From positions 1 to 5,943 of the forward strand of contig JAFKFE010000403.1 of assembly GCA_017308345.1 (NCBI GenBank): 5,943 bases of DNA, given 5' to 3'. This document shows, piece by piece, positions 4,586 to 5,943 of this stretch (position 1 is the first letter of the stretch; every line of letters starts with the position of its first letter). The notes under the pieces are model-generated. The model saw only the letters and a program-made list of their open reading frames with translations, was not told where the DNA came from and did not search any database. Position numbers and translations under genes: made by a program. The DNA comes from Alphaproteobacteria bacterium. Lineage in GTDB: Bacteria; Pseudomonadota; Alphaproteobacteria; Rhizobiales; Rhizobiaceae.

Positions 4586-5943
4586 TCAGGCCGGGGTCAT
4601 CAGCGCCGGCAGCAGCGCGCCGGACACATGCTGCACGACATTGACCTTCTTCGAATGCACGATCGGCTGCGCGTACTGCATCAGCGGCAGCACATAGGCC
4701 TGTTCGGCGATGTATTTGTCGACGGCCTTCCAGCCGGCGATGCGCTTGGCCTCGTCCTTCTCGCCCCAGAGCGGATTGATCATGTCGATCAGGTCCTGGC
4801 TGTCCCACACCGAATGCGGGCTCGGGCCATACATGGCGAAACCGGTCGAGGTGGTCGGGTCGCCGATGGAGTTGCCCCAATTGTAGAAGGCGGCCGGCGC
4901 CAGCTTGTCGGCGGCGCGCAACTCGTAATGCTTGGCGATCTCGTAGACCTCGATATTGGCCTCAATGCCCACCTTGCGCCACATGCCGACGATCGCCTGG
5001 ATCATCTCGTAGTCCTTGGGCTTGAAGCCCTTGGTCGTCTGGATGGTGAACTTGACCGGCTTGTCCGGCGAATAACCGGAAGCGGCGAGCAGCTCCTTGG
5101 CTTTCTCCGGATTGTGCTCGACCTTGATCGAAGGATCGAAGGCCGTGTATTCCGGCGTCTCCAGCGTGGAAATCGGCTGGCCGTAGCCGCGCAGCAGCCG
5201 CTTGACCAGGAGCTCCTTGTCGACAGCCATCACGGCCGCCTGGCGGACGTTCTTGTCCAGCATCGCCTCGATGTCGTTGAAGAAGATCATGCCGATATCG
5301 GAGACGTTCTTGATCGAGCCGGCCAGCCCATCCTTGGCGATCAGCCGGTCATATTCCTCATAAGGAATTTCGAGCGTCACCTGCGAGGAGCCGGATTCGA
5401 CCTCCGCGACCCGGCTCGCCGCGTCGGTGACGAACTTGATCGTCACGTTCTCGAAGGCGGGCTTGGTGCCCCAATAGTGCGGATTGGCCTTGAGCCGCAG
5501 GAAGGCGTTGCGCTCGAACTTGTCGACCATGTAGGGCCCGGTGCCGATCGGCGCCTTCTCGAAGCCTTCGGCGCCGACCTTCTCGTAATAGGCCTTGGGC
5601 AGGATGTAGCCGGTCAGGAACGACATCCACTTGAAATAGACCGGATCGAACTGCACCACATCGCCGGTGATCTTGTTGCCGTCGATCTTGAAGTTGTTGA
5701 CGTTCTTCCACACAAACTGGATCGGGTTGCCGGTCTTCTCGTCGCCGGCGCGGGTCAGCGACCAGACCACGTCTTCCGGCGTGAAGGGCGAGCCGTCATG
5801 CCATTTGACGCCCTCGCGCACCGTCATCGTCACCTTGGTGCGGTCGTCGTTCCAGCCCCATTCGGTGAGCAGTCCGGGCGTGAAGGAGAGGTCCGGCTTC
5901 TGGCCGATGATCTGGTCGAACACCGACTGGTAGAGGCCCTGGA
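4586..5943 (-). CDS. ABC transporter substrate-binding protein, SBP_bac_5 (DppA/OppA) family, N-terminus outside window
   Basis: The reading frame is open to the right edge; 451 codons are visible. The signal peptide and roughly the first 50-60 mature residues are missing. The visible part opens with GLYQSVFDQIIGQ, the family segment normally written as a short helix before the Leu-Ala/Thr-Glu-x-Trp motif (here LLTEWGW). Hallmarks follow: VREGVKWHDGSPFTPEDVVW, the APIGTGPYMVDKFE segment, NPHYWG, an RQAAVMAVDKELLVKRLL helix matching the family's conserved region, and a C-terminal QAYVLPLMQYAQPIVHSKKV stretch. The protein would bind the substrate in the periplasm and deliver it to the two permeases encoded next. 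SBP_bac_5 proteins bind peptides, nickel chelates, opines, sugars or other small molecules, and specificity cannot be read from these motifs. The Val codon GTG at 5923 is internal and not the start. The stop is followed by a stable hairpin. Confidence 0.95.
   Translation of the reverse strand, partial: QGLYQSVFDQIIGQKPDLSFTPGLLTEWGWNDDRTKVTMTVREGVKWHDGSPFTPEDVVWSLTRAGDEKTGNPIQFVWKNVNNFKIDGNKITGDVVQFDPVYFKWMSFLTGYILPKAYYEKVGAEGFEKAPIGTGPYMVDKFERNAFLRLKANPHYWGTKPAFENVTIKFVTDAASRVAEVESGSSQVTLEIPYEEYDRLIAKDGLAGSIKNVSDIGMIFFNDIEAMLDKNVRQAAVMAVDKELLVKRLLRGYGQPISTLETPEYTAFDPSIKVEHNPEKAKELLAASGYSPDKPVKFTIQTTKGFKPKDYEMIQAIVGMWRKVGIEANIEVYEIAKHYELRAADKLAPAAFYNWGNSIGDPTTSTGFAMYGPSPHSVWDSQDLIDMINPLWGEKDEAKRIAGWKAVDKYIAEQAYVLPLMQYAQPIVHSKKVNVVQHVSGALLPALMTPA

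Noticed and set aside
5921..5923. GTG as the start of the binding protein
   Set aside because: The frame stays open and family-like upstream (GLYQS before VFDQ), so the Val is internal and the true start lies outside the window.
1..5943. tRNA, rRNA, CRISPR, insertion sequence or phage features
   Set aside because: No repeat-spacer pattern, transposase-like frame, terminal inverted repeats or tRNA-like cloverleaf was seen. Nearly all DNA is accounted for by the minus-strand genes.

Overview
The window looks like chromosomal or megaplasmid DNA from a GC-rich alphaproteobacterium, most probably of the order Hyphomicrobiales (Mesorhizobium/Rhizobium-like). The basis is strong G/C third-position bias, tight ATGA-type gene overlaps, and the style of the peptide-type ABC transporter. 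This is an inference from composition and gene type, not a database match. All credible genes lie on the minus strand, so transcription runs from the right edge (5943) towards the left edge (1).

Layout in order of transcription: (1) a substrate-binding protein of the SBP_bac_5 (DppA/OppA) family, cut at its N-terminus by the right edge (5943-4586); (2) a 75-base gap holding a perfect 9-bp GC hairpin; (3) a DppB-type permease (4510-3503); (4) a DppC-type permease (3510-2662); (5) a DppD-type ATPase (2665-1775); (6) a DppF-type ATPase (1782-958); (7) an 80-base gap; (8) a VOC-superfamily (glyoxalase/dioxygenase-fold) protein with a signal peptide (877-278); (9) a 197-base AT-rich control region with a candidate promoter and an inverted-repeat operator; (10) the first 26 codons of a flavin-dependent monooxygenase resembling the salicylyl-CoA/anthraniloyl-CoA hydroxylase family, cut by the left edge (80-1).

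Genes 1-6 together make a complete five-component importer: periplasmic binding protein, two membrane subunits and two ATPases. The four membrane and ATPase genes overlap by 8, 4 and 8 bases, so they are almost certainly co-translated. The VOC gene follows closely and may be in the same transcript. The flavoprotein gene has its own likely promoter. The context suggests uptake and catabolism of a small, possibly aromatic, compound rather than simple peptide feeding, but the substrate cannot be read from the sequence. I see no mobile element, CRISPR array, RNA gene or clearly unprecedented system. The points most worth following up are the exported VOC protein beside an importer, and the palindromic control region in front of the flavoprotein gene.
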